Assembly: GCA_009801085.1 (NCBI GenBank) | Contig: VNWV01000008.1 | Span: 558,001-622,000, forward strand | Origin: Lasiodiplodia sp. COLG20 | Taxonomy: Eukaryota > Ascomycota > Dothideomycetes > Botryosphaeriales > Botryosphaeriaceae | Length of the DNA: 64,000 bases | Reading direction: 5' to 3' | Shown: positions 21,376 through 31,497 of the stretch, one piece after another | How positions within the stretch are numbered: position 1 is the stretch's first letter | How the letters are laid out: each line of letters begins with the position of its first letter | Made by a program: the position numbers and the translations under genes | Notes under the pieces: generated by a model | Told to the model about the DNA's origin: nothing | Databases searched by the model: none | The model's input: the letters and a program-made list of their open reading frames with translations, nothing else

Positions 21376-23320
21376 ATGGCTTCTCCAGTCCCTGTCCCCA
21401 ACGGGAAGCCCTGGCAAGAGGTTGCCGCCGCCCTCCAAGCCCACCGCGACACAACCCTCGCCGCCGTGGAGCCCCCTCTCTCCAAGCTGCCAGACACACT
21501 ACCCCTCAACACCACCTCCCTACCCTCCCAGTTCCTCACCTCAGAAGAAGTCTCCATCACCGAGACGCTCCCCGAGGACCTCCTGGCCTCGCTCGCCGCC
21601 GGCAAGCTAACCTCGACCACCGTTACACGGGCCTTCCTCCGCCGCGCCGCGCTAGCACAACACGCCACAAACTGCATCACGGAGCTGCTCCCCGCGCGCG
21701 CGCTCGCCCGCGCCGCCGAGCTGGACGCCCACCTGGCGGCGCACGGCAAGCCCGTTGGCCCGCTGCACGGGCTGCCGATCTCGGTCAAGGAGCACGTGGC
21801 CATGGGCGACGGGTTCAAGACGAACGCCGGCTTCTGCGCGTGGGCGGACCACGAGGCGCCGCAGGCCCTCATCCTCGAGATCCTCTGGGCAGCCGGCTGC
21901 GTCTTCTACGCGCGCACGACGCAGCCGCAGACGCTGATGCACCTCGAGACGTCCAACAACATCTTTGGCGTCACCGTCAACCCGTTCAACACGGCGCTGA
22001 CGAGCGGCGGGTCGAGCGGCGGTGAGGGCGCGCTGATCGGCTTCCGCGGGAGCTGTCTGGGCGTCGGCACGGATATCGGGGGCAGCATTAGGAACCCCGC
22101 CGCGAACAATGGCGTCTGGGGCCTCCGCCCGACGGCACACCGGCTGCCGCTAGCCGGTGGCGTGGCGACGATGAAGGGGCAGGAGCAGATTGTGCCTGTC
22201 ATCGGCCCGCTGAGCACGAGCTTGGAGGGGATCAAGGTGTTTGTGAAGACGCTGATTGATTCGAAGCCGTGGTTGAGACAGGTCGACTTGGTTCCGATGA
22301 AGTGGAGGTATGACGAAGATTGGCTGCCCAAGGACCCGGAAGGGAAGAGGAGGTTGAAGGTTGGTGTTTTGTGGGACGATGGTGTCGTGAAGCCGCACCC
22401 GCCGGTTCTGAGGGCGCTGAAGGAGGTTGTGGACAAGCTGAAAGCGGCGGAAGGGGTTGAGGTGGTTGAGTGGACGCCCTATAAGCATGACCTCGCTTGG
22501 GAAATTATTGTAAGTTCCTCCATCTTTTCAGGGTTTCCAAATCGAAATATATTTTCGCTGAGGATATCGATTTCCGCTTCAACTCCTATTTTCTGAAGGT
22601 TCGGTTCAGAGCTGACAATGACCTTCAGGCAAGTCTCTATTTCAGCGACGGTGGCCGGGAGGAGGCAGCGGCAATCGACGCTTCTGGAGAACCCTGGCGG
22701 CCACTCTCCAAGTTCATCCTGAAAGAGAATCCGCATGTACCCAAGGAGCCTTACACAATCCCTGAAGTCTGGCGTCTCACGAAGCTGCGCGAGCAGTATC
22801 GCACAGAGTATGCGGCGCACTGGAATGCAACAGCTACAAAGGATGACGGTTCAGATATGGTGGACGTCATCCTCTGCCCGGTCGGACCTGGTGCCGCACC
22901 TCCAGTCGACAACGCAAAATATTGGGGCTACACGAGCCAATGGAACCTGCTGGACTACCCGTCGCTCGTCTTCCCGGTGAGTTGGGTTGGATCGACCATG
23001 CAAGAACAACACATGCTGACTTGCAGAAGGTCACAGAAGTCGACACGACAGTCGATGTCAAGGACGAGGCGTACCAGCCCCGCAACGATCAGGACGCCTT
23101 CAACCACCAGCTTTGTATGTTGTCCAAGCTCTTGATCTTCGTTCGGGCCTTTTTGACTTACTTATTTTGTGATACAGACGACCCTGAGGTCTACCGTGAT
23201 GCGCCGGTGTGCTTGCAACTGGTGGGTCGGCCTTTCGATGATGAAAAAGTATTGCAAGCTATGGAATACATCGTGGATAAGACGGGTGTACCTTTCGCCG
23301 GCTTCGGAGTGAAGAAGTAA
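21376..23320 (+). CDS. Amidase-signature enzyme (acetamidase / fatty acid amide hydrolase type)
   Basis: Exons 21376-22509, 22629-22976, 23027-23114 and 23178-23320 give 570 aa. The amidase-signature triad is visible with exact family spacing: Lys138 (SVKEH), cis-Ser213 (SGGSSGGEG) and nucleophile Ser237 (DIGGSIRNP), 75 and 24 residues apart as in FAAH. The region around LPISVKEHVAMGDGF and the C-terminal VCLQLVGRPFDDEKVL also match. Such enzymes hydrolyse amides to acid plus ammonia or amine; in fungi they serve nitrogen scavenging or fatty acid amide breakdown. The substrate cannot be told from sequence. No signal peptide. The first exon is very GC-rich compared with the later ones. Confidence 0.93.
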
Positions 23321-24695
23321 AGAAGAGGGCCCAATAAGGTGATCCGGAAGGAATCCCAGGCACCGGGGTCGAAATTCACGGAGCGGAGATTTACCAATAG
23401 CGACCTAAAATTGTCCGCATGATGTTTTCCAAAACGCACTCTCATTTGACAAGCTTCTAGACCGGTAATCCACTTCCCAAAACAGTATTCTTAAGCGCTA
23501 TTCCCGTTCTTATGGGTGATGCTGTCATGACAGCCGCTGCATGTCATACCGCTGCAATGGCGGAATCCAACTGCACATCAGAATTAGCCCAGGACAACTT
23601 ACCGCTGCCATTATTCCCGGTGGAAGACGCTGTGTAACCATACCTTTATATCCACTTCAACCAACCACGAAAGTCCACAAACATGTTGTTAGAGAGGTCA
23701 GACAGCCAGACTACACACAACATATGCGGCTATCCTATCTGTGCTGCGGGGGGCCCACAAACATACTCACCGTTCGAGATCTTCTCCCATGTCCGATGCT
23801 CGAGCCGCGAGGGCCCGATTATTATTACTCGGGTGCTGGAGCCCAAAAGAATCCAGAATCTCAGATGATGTGGCGGCGGCAGAGCAGCGGGGGCGGCGTT
23901 CGTGTCTCTCAGTATCGCGGATTGCCCAATGCGGAAATTCCGCACCACGTCTCCAGTCCACGGGCCACTGGGTTAGGTCCTTTCTCCGGGAAGTGATCCT
24001 CTTTTTCTTTTTTCCCCTTTTCTGCGGGGAGGGTGGATCGTGCAGTGGATGGATTTCTTGTCATGGGCAATTGGTGTGAGAGCGAGGCTGATGCCGTGCC
24101 GCGACATTGTCCACACGACCTTCCTCCTCTTCCCCAACCGGAAACCAATTCGGGCATCCCGGACGGATAGTAGCTCGAGCTCTCCCCTCTTTTTCGCCCC
24201 CTAAGCTTCGGTGGCTTGAGGGAGAGTCGGCAGCGCGCAACGGGCGCGGCGGCTACTCAATGATTGCCGGGCCCGCGTGACGAGGCGCTCTGGTTTTCCT
24301 TTGGTTGATGCAGCTGCGCTGACGGTCTAGACGGAGAATCAGGAAGCGCGGCAAGTAGCTGGCTAGCTTTACTCATGGGCGGAGAGGTATAAAAAGCAAA
24401 GACGCTCTTCCTTGGGGATGTAGAGAGTCTGCATCCTGCACCTTGTTCTGCCGTTGATCTCCAGCATCGCTTTTGTTGTTTCTGGGTTTCGCCCCCCTTG
24501 CTGATTGCTTGCGTTGATCTTTCTTGCACGCGAGCGTCCATCTCAGATCTCTCTAGCATCCCGCACCTGAGTAGGAAAACCAGAGAAAAAAAAAAGAGAA
24601 AAAGAAAATCACTCTACGGCAAATTCCTCGTTGCCACCTAGCTTCAGAGAGGTGCGTCTACAATCTTCACATAATTCAAGGACGCTTTTCTCATA
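23321..24695. other. Intergenic, promoter of the mitochondrial SDR gene
   Basis: About 1.4 kb without a supported gene. CT-rich patches near 24000-24020 and 24180-24200, a TATA box at 24388 and an A-rich tract at 24582-24608 point to the core promoter and leader of the downstream SDR gene. Confidence 0.5.
24388..24396 (+). promoter_or_regulatory. TATA box upstream of leader ORF and SDR
   Basis: TATAAAAAG in plus orientation, about 300 bp before the leader ORF at 24696 and 410 bp before the SDR start at 24800. The sequence is a canonical match; use as a promoter is inferred. Confidence 0.45.
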
Positions 24696-24776
24696 ATGAG
24701 TCTTTCGCAGTCAATTGCCCTCTACGTGTTCCAGCAGGGCCTCCGCAAGGGCGACAGCAATTACCCGAACGAGTAG
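24696..24776 (+). CDS. Short leader ORF (26 aa) directly before the SDR
   Basis: ATG at 24696 opens 26 codons (MSLSQSIALYVFQQGLRKG plus seven residues) ending at TAG 24774-24776, only 23 bases before the SDR ATG. It reads like a compact amphipathic peptide with good codon use. As it lies in the presumed 5' leader of the SDR transcript it would act as an upstream ORF that limits or regulates SDR translation. It could also encode a micropeptide or be chance. Confidence 0.4.
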   Translation: MSLSQSIALYVFQQGLRKGDSNYPNE

Positions 24777-24799
24777 TCCGCCGATCTTACCATCCCACC

Positions 24800-26105
24800 A
24801 TGCCTTCGCCGACGACAGCAGCAACCGTCCTTCCCCGCGCTCTTCTCCGCACGTTCGCGTCGCTTAGTACCCCACGCTGCCCCGCAATATCAATCCCAAC
24901 CCTCTCCTGCAGGACGACGGCCGCATCCGCACCAGCAATATTGCCAAGAATAGCAAGGGCGACGACCACCGCACGCAGCTTTTCCGCTTCCGCCGCTGCC
25001 CGCGACCCGCCGCGCGAGTTCGAGAGCGACAACAATGCGCCGGCGCCGCCCGCCGCCGACAAGGCCAGCACGGCCACTGCGTACCTGGGCACGCAGAAGC
25101 GGCTGCCCGAGTTTAGCCTGAGGGACAAGGTCGTGCTGGTGTCCGGTGGGGCGCGCGGGCTGGGCCTGACGCAGGCGGAGGCGCTGCTAGAGGCGGGTGC
25201 GACTGGTGAGTCTTTCTCTACCTTCTTCGCGCTTTTCCGTGGACGGTTTCAATGGGAGGGAGATCATTCACCCACTATACCGTCCAACCGGGGCTCTTCT
25301 AGCCTTGTTGTAATTCTGAGAAGACCTAGATTGCTAACCGGGGACAACCCCCCAACCAGTCTACGCCCTCGACCGCCTGCCCATCCCGTCCCCCGACTTC
25401 GCCCCCATCCAGGAGCGCGCCCGCGCCGAGCTGGGCACCGCGCTGCACTACCGGCAGATCGACGTGCGCGACGTCGCCGGGCTGAACAAGATCGTCGCGG
25501 CAATCGGCGACGAGCACGGGCGACTGGACGGGCTCATCGCCGCGGCCGGCATCCAGCAGGAGACGCCCGCGCTCGAGTACACCGCCGAGGACTCCAACAC
25601 GATGCTCGAGGTCAACGTGACGGGCGCCTTCATGACGGCCCAGGCCGTCGCCAAGCAGATGATCCGCTTCGACAACGGCGGCAGCATCGTCATGATTGCC
25701 AGCATGAGCGGGACGGTTGCGAATAGGGTATGATGCGAATAATACTTGATGCTTAGAAGAGAGAAGAGTGTGCGCTAACGAGAGACCATACAGGGCCTCA
25801 TCTGCCCGGCCTACAACGCCAGCAAGGCCGCCGTCATCCAGCTCGGCCGCAACCTGGCCTCCGAGTGGGGCGCGTACGGCATCCGCGTCAATACCATCTC
25901 GCCGGGCTACATCGTCACGGCCATGGTCGAGGAGCTGTTCAAGCAGTACCCCGAGCGCCGCACCGACTGGCCCACCCAGAACATGCTCGGCCGCCTCAGC
26001 GCGCCCCAGGAGTACCGCGGCGCCGGCGTCTTCCTCATCAGCGATGCCAGCAGCTTCATGACTGGCGCCGACCTGAGGATGGATGGCGGGCATGCGGCGT
26101 GGTAA
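24800..26105 (+). CDS. Short-chain dehydrogenase/reductase with mitochondrial presequence
   Basis: Exons 24800-25205, 25360-25727 and 25794-26105 give 361 aa. A basic, Ser/Ala/Arg-rich N-terminus of about 75 residues with ARSFSAS suggests mitochondrial import and cleavage. The classical SDR domain follows: cofactor motif SGGARGLG near 114-121, AAAGIQQ (NNAG equivalent), catalytic Ser in IASMSG near 250-252, Tyr265 and Lys269 (YNASK), and the C-terminal TGADLRMDGG. It most resembles fungal polyol dehydrogenases (D-arabinitol or sorbitol/mannitol type), which oxidise sugar alcohols with NAD(P). The substrate is an inference. The catalytic exons are very GC-rich (C-ending codons). Confidence 0.9.
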
Positions 26106-26793
26106 AAGGGAAGAATGAAGGGGATATATGGGGGGCTAAGAAATGAGAATATAGGAAGAAAGTTGGAGATGCCCTCTTTCAGATTTCAGTTCATGAATCA
26201 TCATCATTGAGCGAGGCGCTTGGTATAGTACATACATACATATCGAACGTAGAGTCTCCTATTAGTAACGAAAAGTCCTTTTCTCGTACTTTAAGAGATA
26301 TCAGCACTTTTGACGCTTTTTGCTGAGTAGAGATAGATGCCGTCCATGGTGCTCGATTGACGCACCAATATAAGACTGCCGGGTTGCTCCGTGGTTCTTC
26401 ATCAAACACGGCCAGTTCTTCCAGAATTGGACTTCGACCGAGGAAAGAATCTACAAGCACGGCCGTTGCTGAGACCAATGATGCCGGAAATCGTTCGTAG
26501 CCTTCCAGCAGCATCGCGTGACTTCTTGAACCCAGCCTTGGACGCCACAAACCGGCCCTCGCGTCTCCCTAGCTGCCGACCAAGATTCTTGCACCAGCCA
26601 ATCCCGAATGTACTGCTCAAGTCGGTGTCGACGCCCTCTCCGACATCGGCCACCAACCCACACCCTCTCCACGCCTCTCCACACCAAATCCTCCCCACAA
26701 CGGAGCAGGGCGAAGAAAGTCGCGCAGATTCCTAACTCTTTCGGGGCAATTGAGCTTTTCCCACACCATACCCCTTCCCCACAAAAATCTCCA
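26106..26793. other. Intergenic between convergent genes
   Basis: 3' flanks of the SDR (plus) and the N-myristoylation-type protein (minus). No gene recognised. Confidence 0.5.
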
Positions 26794-27602
26794 TCACAGC
26801 GCCTCTACCACCCCCTTCGGCCCCAGCCTCCCCACCACGCCCTCCCGCAGCCCCAACTGCCGCTCGATCTCGCCGGCCTGCCTGCCGCGCTGATCCCGCA
26901 GCACCAGCACCTTCCGCAGCTCCACCACATCCAGGAACTGCCGCCCGGGCGCCCCGCGGCGGCCGAGGTTCGCAAACTCCTGCTCCGCCTCCTCGGCCAG
27001 CCGCTCGCGCGCCGACAGGATCGTCAGCGCCGGGTTGTGCATGCGCGGCGGCATGGGCGCGCCCGTCGGCGGCCCGTAGGGGTTGGGCCCCGACGAGAAG
27101 TCGGGCAGGTTGCTGGTGTTGGCGTCGTGGCGGCGAGATGAGGTGGGCGGCATGGTGGATTTGGTGTTCGTGCTGGGCTCGGGCGGTTGCCGGTGCGGCT
27201 CGTAGGGCGAGGTGGATGAGTTGGAGGTGTAGGGGTTCGATTCGACGGGGCCGATGGAGCGGAGTTGGGCGGCGAAGGCGGGGTCGGCGGCGTCGAGGTT
27301 GATGGCTATGGTGGAATGGTGGAGTTAGTGGGAGGGTTTGCTGAAGGGTCTGCGGTGCGATGTGGAAGTTTTGGTTTCTAGATTTAGGGAATTGGTGGGA
27401 CTGAGATTTCTGGCGGTGCGCGCGTACCTTCGTCCCTCGTCTCGCTGACTTGCGGCTGCGGGCGCACGGTAGGACCAGGTTGCGAGGCGCGGCCGGCTTG
27501 TGTGGGCTTTGGTGCGTTCGTCGCGGCCTTGGATGCGGCTGTGGGGTAGACGCGGGCGGCGCTGTTGGCGGCGCGGGACGCCTTGGATGCCGAGGAGCCC
27601 AT
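26794..27602 (-). CDS. Hypothetical protein with N-myristoylation motif and conserved C-terminal helical domain
   Basis: Exons 27602-27428 and 27305-26794 join in phase (228 aa). The N-terminus MGSSASKASRAANSA has Gly2, Ser6 and Lys7, a good N-myristoylation consensus, with basic residues behind it for membrane binding. The middle is Pro/Ser/Thr-rich and disordered. The C-terminal 80 residues (NPALTILSARERLAEEAEQE, LRKVLVLRDQRGRQ, EIERQLGLREGVVGRLG) look like a folded helical or helix-turn-helix unit, probably the conserved part. A membrane-anchored adaptor, perhaps on mitochondria or the plasma membrane, is possible. No named family was recognised. Confidence 0.7.
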
Positions 27603-28084
27603 TGTAGCGACGTCGGAAACGCGGAGTAGGTGTGGAGAAGGTGAGAGGAGAATGGAGGCAAAGGTCGATGACGCCGGCGACAATCACGCCTCGCAAAGGC
27701 CCATGATCCTGGACGGGCCCAAGCTTCCTGCATAATCCGCTTGCTCTTGCTTCCTATTGGCCCGTTGCTCAACACCTTCCTTGACCCTCACAACGGGTTG
27801 CTTACAATTCCAAGATTTGGCCTCCTCGGGATGAATTATTTTACATACTAGATCTTACATCCACGTGCTTGAGGGTTTACATCTGCTCATGTGGCGGAAT
27901 GCTCTTTTCAGCCTCGAGGAGCTGCCACATGCACGTAGAACCCGCTTTAGGAAATCGCACACACCCACGTGCTTCTGCGCTTCACTACTCCACAAGATAT
28001 TTAAACGCCCTTGTTCATATTCACATATTCACCTTCAACTCCAAACAACAACCTCCAAGCACTCGCAAGGATACTAAAACCATC
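27603..28084. other. Divergent promoter region
   Basis: Between the N-myristoylation-type gene (minus) and the small orphan gene (plus). A CCAAT box (minus orientation ATTGG) lies at 27755-27759. Confidence 0.45.
27998..28006 (+). promoter_or_regulatory. TATA-like element of the small orphan gene
   Basis: TATTTAAAC lies about 80 bp upstream of the ATG at 28085, followed by a CAA-rich leader typical of fungal transcripts. Assignment is by position and sequence only. Confidence 0.4.
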
Positions 28085-28483
28085 ATGGCCCTCACCTTTG
28101 CTGAAGTCAATACCTCCTCTCACGTTAGTAACGCAGACTGGGTTCGTAGGGCTACGACTGCCCTCCAGCGCTTACAAACGGACGTCGATGACGTTCATAG
28201 GCGCGTCCTGACAAGCGCAGCTGAAGAGGCCTCCAGCGACAGTGGCGATGATTCTTCTTACGAAGGTTCGACAGAAGCTCAAGTTGACAACCTGGAAGAC
28301 TCCTTCGCCAGAGAAAGCATTCAACAAATCAACAAGCAAATCATGCACTTGCTGATGGAGTTGTGGTACATGGAGCTGAATGACTTGTTCGAGAAGAAGA
28401 GGACGAGTATTGGGTTCCAAATCATGAAGGTGATCCACGACTGGGAGCTCTTGAAGGAATCTCTTGGAGAGGCTGAGAACTGA
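28085..28483 (+). CDS. Small acidic hypothetical protein
   Basis: Single exon, 132 aa, no family recognised. It is helical and acidic: an amphipathic N-terminal helix (DWVRRATTALQRLQTDVDDV), a Ser/Asp-rich acidic linker (SSDSGDDSSYEGSTEA) and a longer C-terminal coiled-coil-like region (QQINKQIMHLLMELWYMELN to IHDWELLKESLGEAEN). There is no signal peptide or membrane span. A clear TATA-like element and CAA-rich leader support expression. It converges on the HET-domain gene (170 bp between stops). Likely lineage-restricted. Confidence 0.65.
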   Translation: MALTFAEVNTSSHVSNADWVRRATTALQRLQTDVDDVHRRVLTSAAEEASSDSGDDSSYEGSTEAQVDNLEDSFARESIQQINKQIMHLLMELWYMELNDLFEKKRTSIGFQIMKVIHDWELLKESLGEAEN

Positions 28484-28653
28484 GTGGATATTTGCAAGGC
28501 CAGAATCAGAGAGGGTGGGCTTTCACGGTCATGCGCTCGACAGCGAGCGGGATGCTGGAGAATTCAATGCAAACTGACTGCGGAAATCGAGGGGTGACCT
28601 TCTATGCGTGTCTATCTATGACCTTTCCTCGAAATAATATCTTTCATGTGATA

Positions 28654-30843
28654 TCAAGCTAGCAGTATCTCTTTCCACGTTGGGTTTGCATTGTCGAATG
28701 CACGCTCATGCATAACTCCGACACACACGCGCTCAGCGTACCCTCTCTCCCAACGAATAAACATGACATTGAGAAAAGTCCAATCAGAGTATGGGTAATA
28801 TGCATCAAAGAACACACGCCTGGTCAATTTCTTGCCAGTAATACCATCCTGACCGGGCGCCTTGGGCGGATTAAATGCGGTTCCCCAAATCCAGTTGCCC
28901 GTGAAAGAGCCTTTCTCGCGCCGAAATCTGGATAAGAGGACAATCTCCATTTGTGTATCGATCTCTTCGGTGGGATCTTCAGTCGCCTTAGAGCTTTTGC
29001 AGAAAACACCACAAGGTCTCAGCTTGAAATCATAGATTATTTTGTGTTTTTTCGGGTATTGTGGATCGTCATTCTCCAGGCAGAAATATTGGAAAGAAAC
29101 CGTGAAAGCATGGAAAGCGAGCACATCGAGCCCGGCGCCAGTATCCGATGAAGATGAAGTCCTAGTAGGCACTGCTGGCTCACGGGAAATGAGTCTTCGT
29201 GGGGTTTGACGAAATGTCTCTAAGCCATCGATCTCTGATCGGGCTTCGTGTGGGACTGAAAATGACAGTGCACCCGAAAGCATGTTAGTTTGATCCCATA
29301 CGGGAATACAATCCCACGCTGCCCATGACCAGGTGGGAAATCCTTTGATCCGGCGAATAGGTCTTGAATCTCCTGGAATCCACAAAAGTCCAAATTCAAG
29401 GTGCTGCTCGGGTAGTCCAGAAAGAAAGGTCCACCCACTCTGCTCCGTAAGCGCAGCAAGGATTCCGGACAATGCGTTCAGAGTATCTGACTCCCACGAG
29501 AGCCTTTTCTTTCGATACGCACCGAGTAGTTCTTGAAAATGACCAAAGTGAATAGGTTGTTCGCAGTCTTGAGATTTTAGCGAGAGATCGACAAACCAGC
29601 TTGGCGAGGGACTATTCCAGTCTGGTAATATGTCCAACGCGTAGTCAATTCCACGTCGACAAGTAAGTTCAGCCTGTAAGTGGGAATGACAGAGGAAAAA
29701 GCATTGGTACTCTCCAAGGAATATGCAACGTTCGGATAGAAGTCTTTCCTGGAATGCCCATGCCCGAGTATCATATGTCGACGATTCAATAGTGCTGTTG
29801 ATATCACACCCAACCGGGACCAAGCCTGTCCTATTCACTGGACCAGCCTGCTGTCTCATGGATGTACCAGTAGATGCGGTTTCTACCAGTACGTCTGCTT
29901 CGCTGGGTACTCTTGGAAGAGGTGCGTCCGCATTCTCGCCAGAAAGATTTATGATGGTCAACATAGCATGGCCATATATGATGTCCATTTGCATTATCTG
30001 GTTGTGCTTCATGGCTGCATTGTCCTGCTGTATGCAGAGAGCATCCACCCAAAGGTATCGTTCTCCAATCAGAGAGACCAAACGCATTGCATCTTTGATC
30101 GTCTGAGGGATTTGACTCGAGACTTGCGGTTGCTGTAAAGATCCTGGTAATTCGAGCGCCGCGCGGTTCGCGGACGTAGTTCTGAAGCCTTCCACTCCGC
30201 CCCAAACGTAACTCAATGCACAAAACGCCATAGATGACGAGCCGTATACGAGACGTTGATCAACTACGTCAATCAAAGTAATGTCAATTGGATCCTTCAG
30301 CCGTGGCGTGCGCGCAGGGTTGTCTCCCGACTTGTTGTTTCTCTCGCATGTTTCAATCCATCCGCGGATCAAGCCTGGGTCAAGATGATCGACTCTAGAG
30401 GTCTTAGACCCAAGCATGATATCATATTGTCCGAACTCGCGTTCCGGGAGAAGCCAGCCATTATCCCCGGTCCCCTCCACTTCAACCAAACATGCGCCGT
30501 TGGAGAGTGTCATGAGATCAATAGTCTCTTCAAAACGGCCAGATATTCCAGTAATTAAGGCACAGAGAAGGTGACAGATGACACAGATGTCACTCCTAAG
30601 GTAGATTTCCCTCGCGCTAGTAGCCCATTTCTTGCCACGAATTTCAATTGGACCTGGGCCAGGGATGACTCGGAGACACCGTTCAAGATCCTGATAATAC
30701 AGAGAGCAGCAAGACCGACACTGGCGAGATCCACTAGGAGGCGGCGTTCTGGAATGCTGGTAGCAGAATTTGGGCAGGCCGTGGTGCTCATCCGGGAGTA
30801 TGGCCAGACTCGTATCAATGGTTCCCATCTGTGAAGCCTGCAT
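28654..30843 (-). CDS. HET-domain (heterokaryon incompatibility) protein
   Basis: Single long frame. The first ATG is at 30843 (729 aa), with another at 30828; the frame is open upstream to 30951 without an ATG, so a 5' exon cannot be excluded. The HET domain motifs are in order: ALSYVWGG at about residues 209-216, YLWVDALCIQQDN at about 264-276, and AWAFQERLLSERCI further on. An N-terminal Cys-containing region (CRSCC, CVICHLLC) precedes the domain, as in many fungal HET proteins. HET proteins mediate nonself recognition and cell death when incompatible hyphae fuse, but most copies in a genome have no known role. The C-terminal 350 residues show no further domain. Confidence 0.9.
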   Translation of the reverse strand: MQASQMGTIDTSLAILPDEHHGLPKFCYQHSRTPPPSGSRQCRSCCSLYYQDLERCLRVIPGPGPIEIRGKKWATSAREIYLRSDICVICHLLCALITGISGRFEETIDLMTLSNGACLVEVEGTGDNGWLLPEREFGQYDIMLGSKTSRVDHLDPGLIRGWIETCERNNKSGDNPARTPRLKDPIDITLIDVVDQRLVYGSSSMAFCALSYVWGGVEGFRTTSANRAALELPGSLQQPQVSSQIPQTIKDAMRLVSLIGERYLWVDALCIQQDNAAMKHNQIMQMDIIYGHAMLTIINLSGENADAPLPRVPSEADVLVETASTGTSMRQQAGPVNRTGLVPVGCDINSTIESSTYDTRAWAFQERLLSERCIFLGEYQCFFLCHSHLQAELTCRRGIDYALDILPDWNSPSPSWFVDLSLKSQDCEQPIHFGHFQELLGAYRKKRLSWESDTLNALSGILAALTEQSGWTFLSGLPEQHLEFGLLWIPGDSRPIRRIKGFPTWSWAAWDCIPVWDQTNMLSGALSFSVPHEARSEIDGLETFRQTPRRLISREPAVPTRTSSSSDTGAGLDVLAFHAFTVSFQYFCLENDDPQYPKKHKIIYDFKLRPCGVFCKSSKATEDPTEEIDTQMEIVLLSRFRREKGSFTGNWIWGTAFNPPKAPGQDGITGKKLTRRVFFDAYYPYSDWTFLNVMFIRWERGYAERVCVGVMHERAFDNANPTWKEILLA

Positions 30844-31497
30844 TCGCGTAAATACCCAAGAACAATCTGGTAAAGCTCGGGGTCGACTGGTTGTCTTAAG
30901 TGGAAGTGCGTGAAACAAATCTTGAAAAGGGTCGATGAATTGTGAGCCCACAAAGGCTTACACACCGATAGGGAAGATCAACTACAGTTAGATGCTGATG
31001 CCTAAAATCTTGCTGCCTGCTGAGAATGCGGGGCTGTGACCAGGTGCTGACAGAGCTATGCTGTCAATTGGGTCGCTTAATGACCGACCGGGTTCTGCGA
31101 TGTGGAACGATACAAATCGACCGGACACGTCGAACACATCACACGAACCACAGAATGGAATGTCACAAGAACAAGTAATCGATATTAGCCTCCTGTATAG
31201 TCCCACCCAGCTCATCAACAACGCCAAGGAAATGCCCCTCAAAAGTCGGAAAGGTATCCGCTATCCAGAGAATTGTACACCTAACCCCCAGCACCACAGA
31301 TGCAAAGAAACTCCACCCAAGGAATGACACGAGGAACCTATCCACCAGTCGACAAATGAAATGAGCCAAAGGGAGCGAAACGGTGACGAATCCTATCCCA
31401 ACGAACCATGATACCCACGAATAAAACGCCGTGAACCCCCTTCAACCCATCAGGCCGATGGCTACTACGCCAGAAATGTACAATGAACAGGCCTTAT
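30844..31497. other. Intergenic, HET promoter and kinesin 3' flank
   Basis: 654 bp between two minus-strand genes. Only short frames; nothing recognised. Confidence 0.5.

Noticed and set aside
15379..26105. Secondary-metabolite gene cluster
   Set aside because: Amidase, SDR and DAHP synthase lie close together, but no backbone enzyme (PKS, NRPS, terpene synthase), cluster transporter or pathway regulator is present; each gene has a primary-metabolism explanation.
26732..27775. 347-codon minus-strand frame across the N-myristoylation-type gene
   Set aside because: Different frame from the two-exon model; very Pro/His/Arg-rich composition typical of an out-of-frame GC-rich reading, and it reads through the intron.
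30844..30951. GTG start extending the HET protein by 36 codons
   Set aside because: No ATG in this extension and no family support; the ATG at 30843 is preferred.
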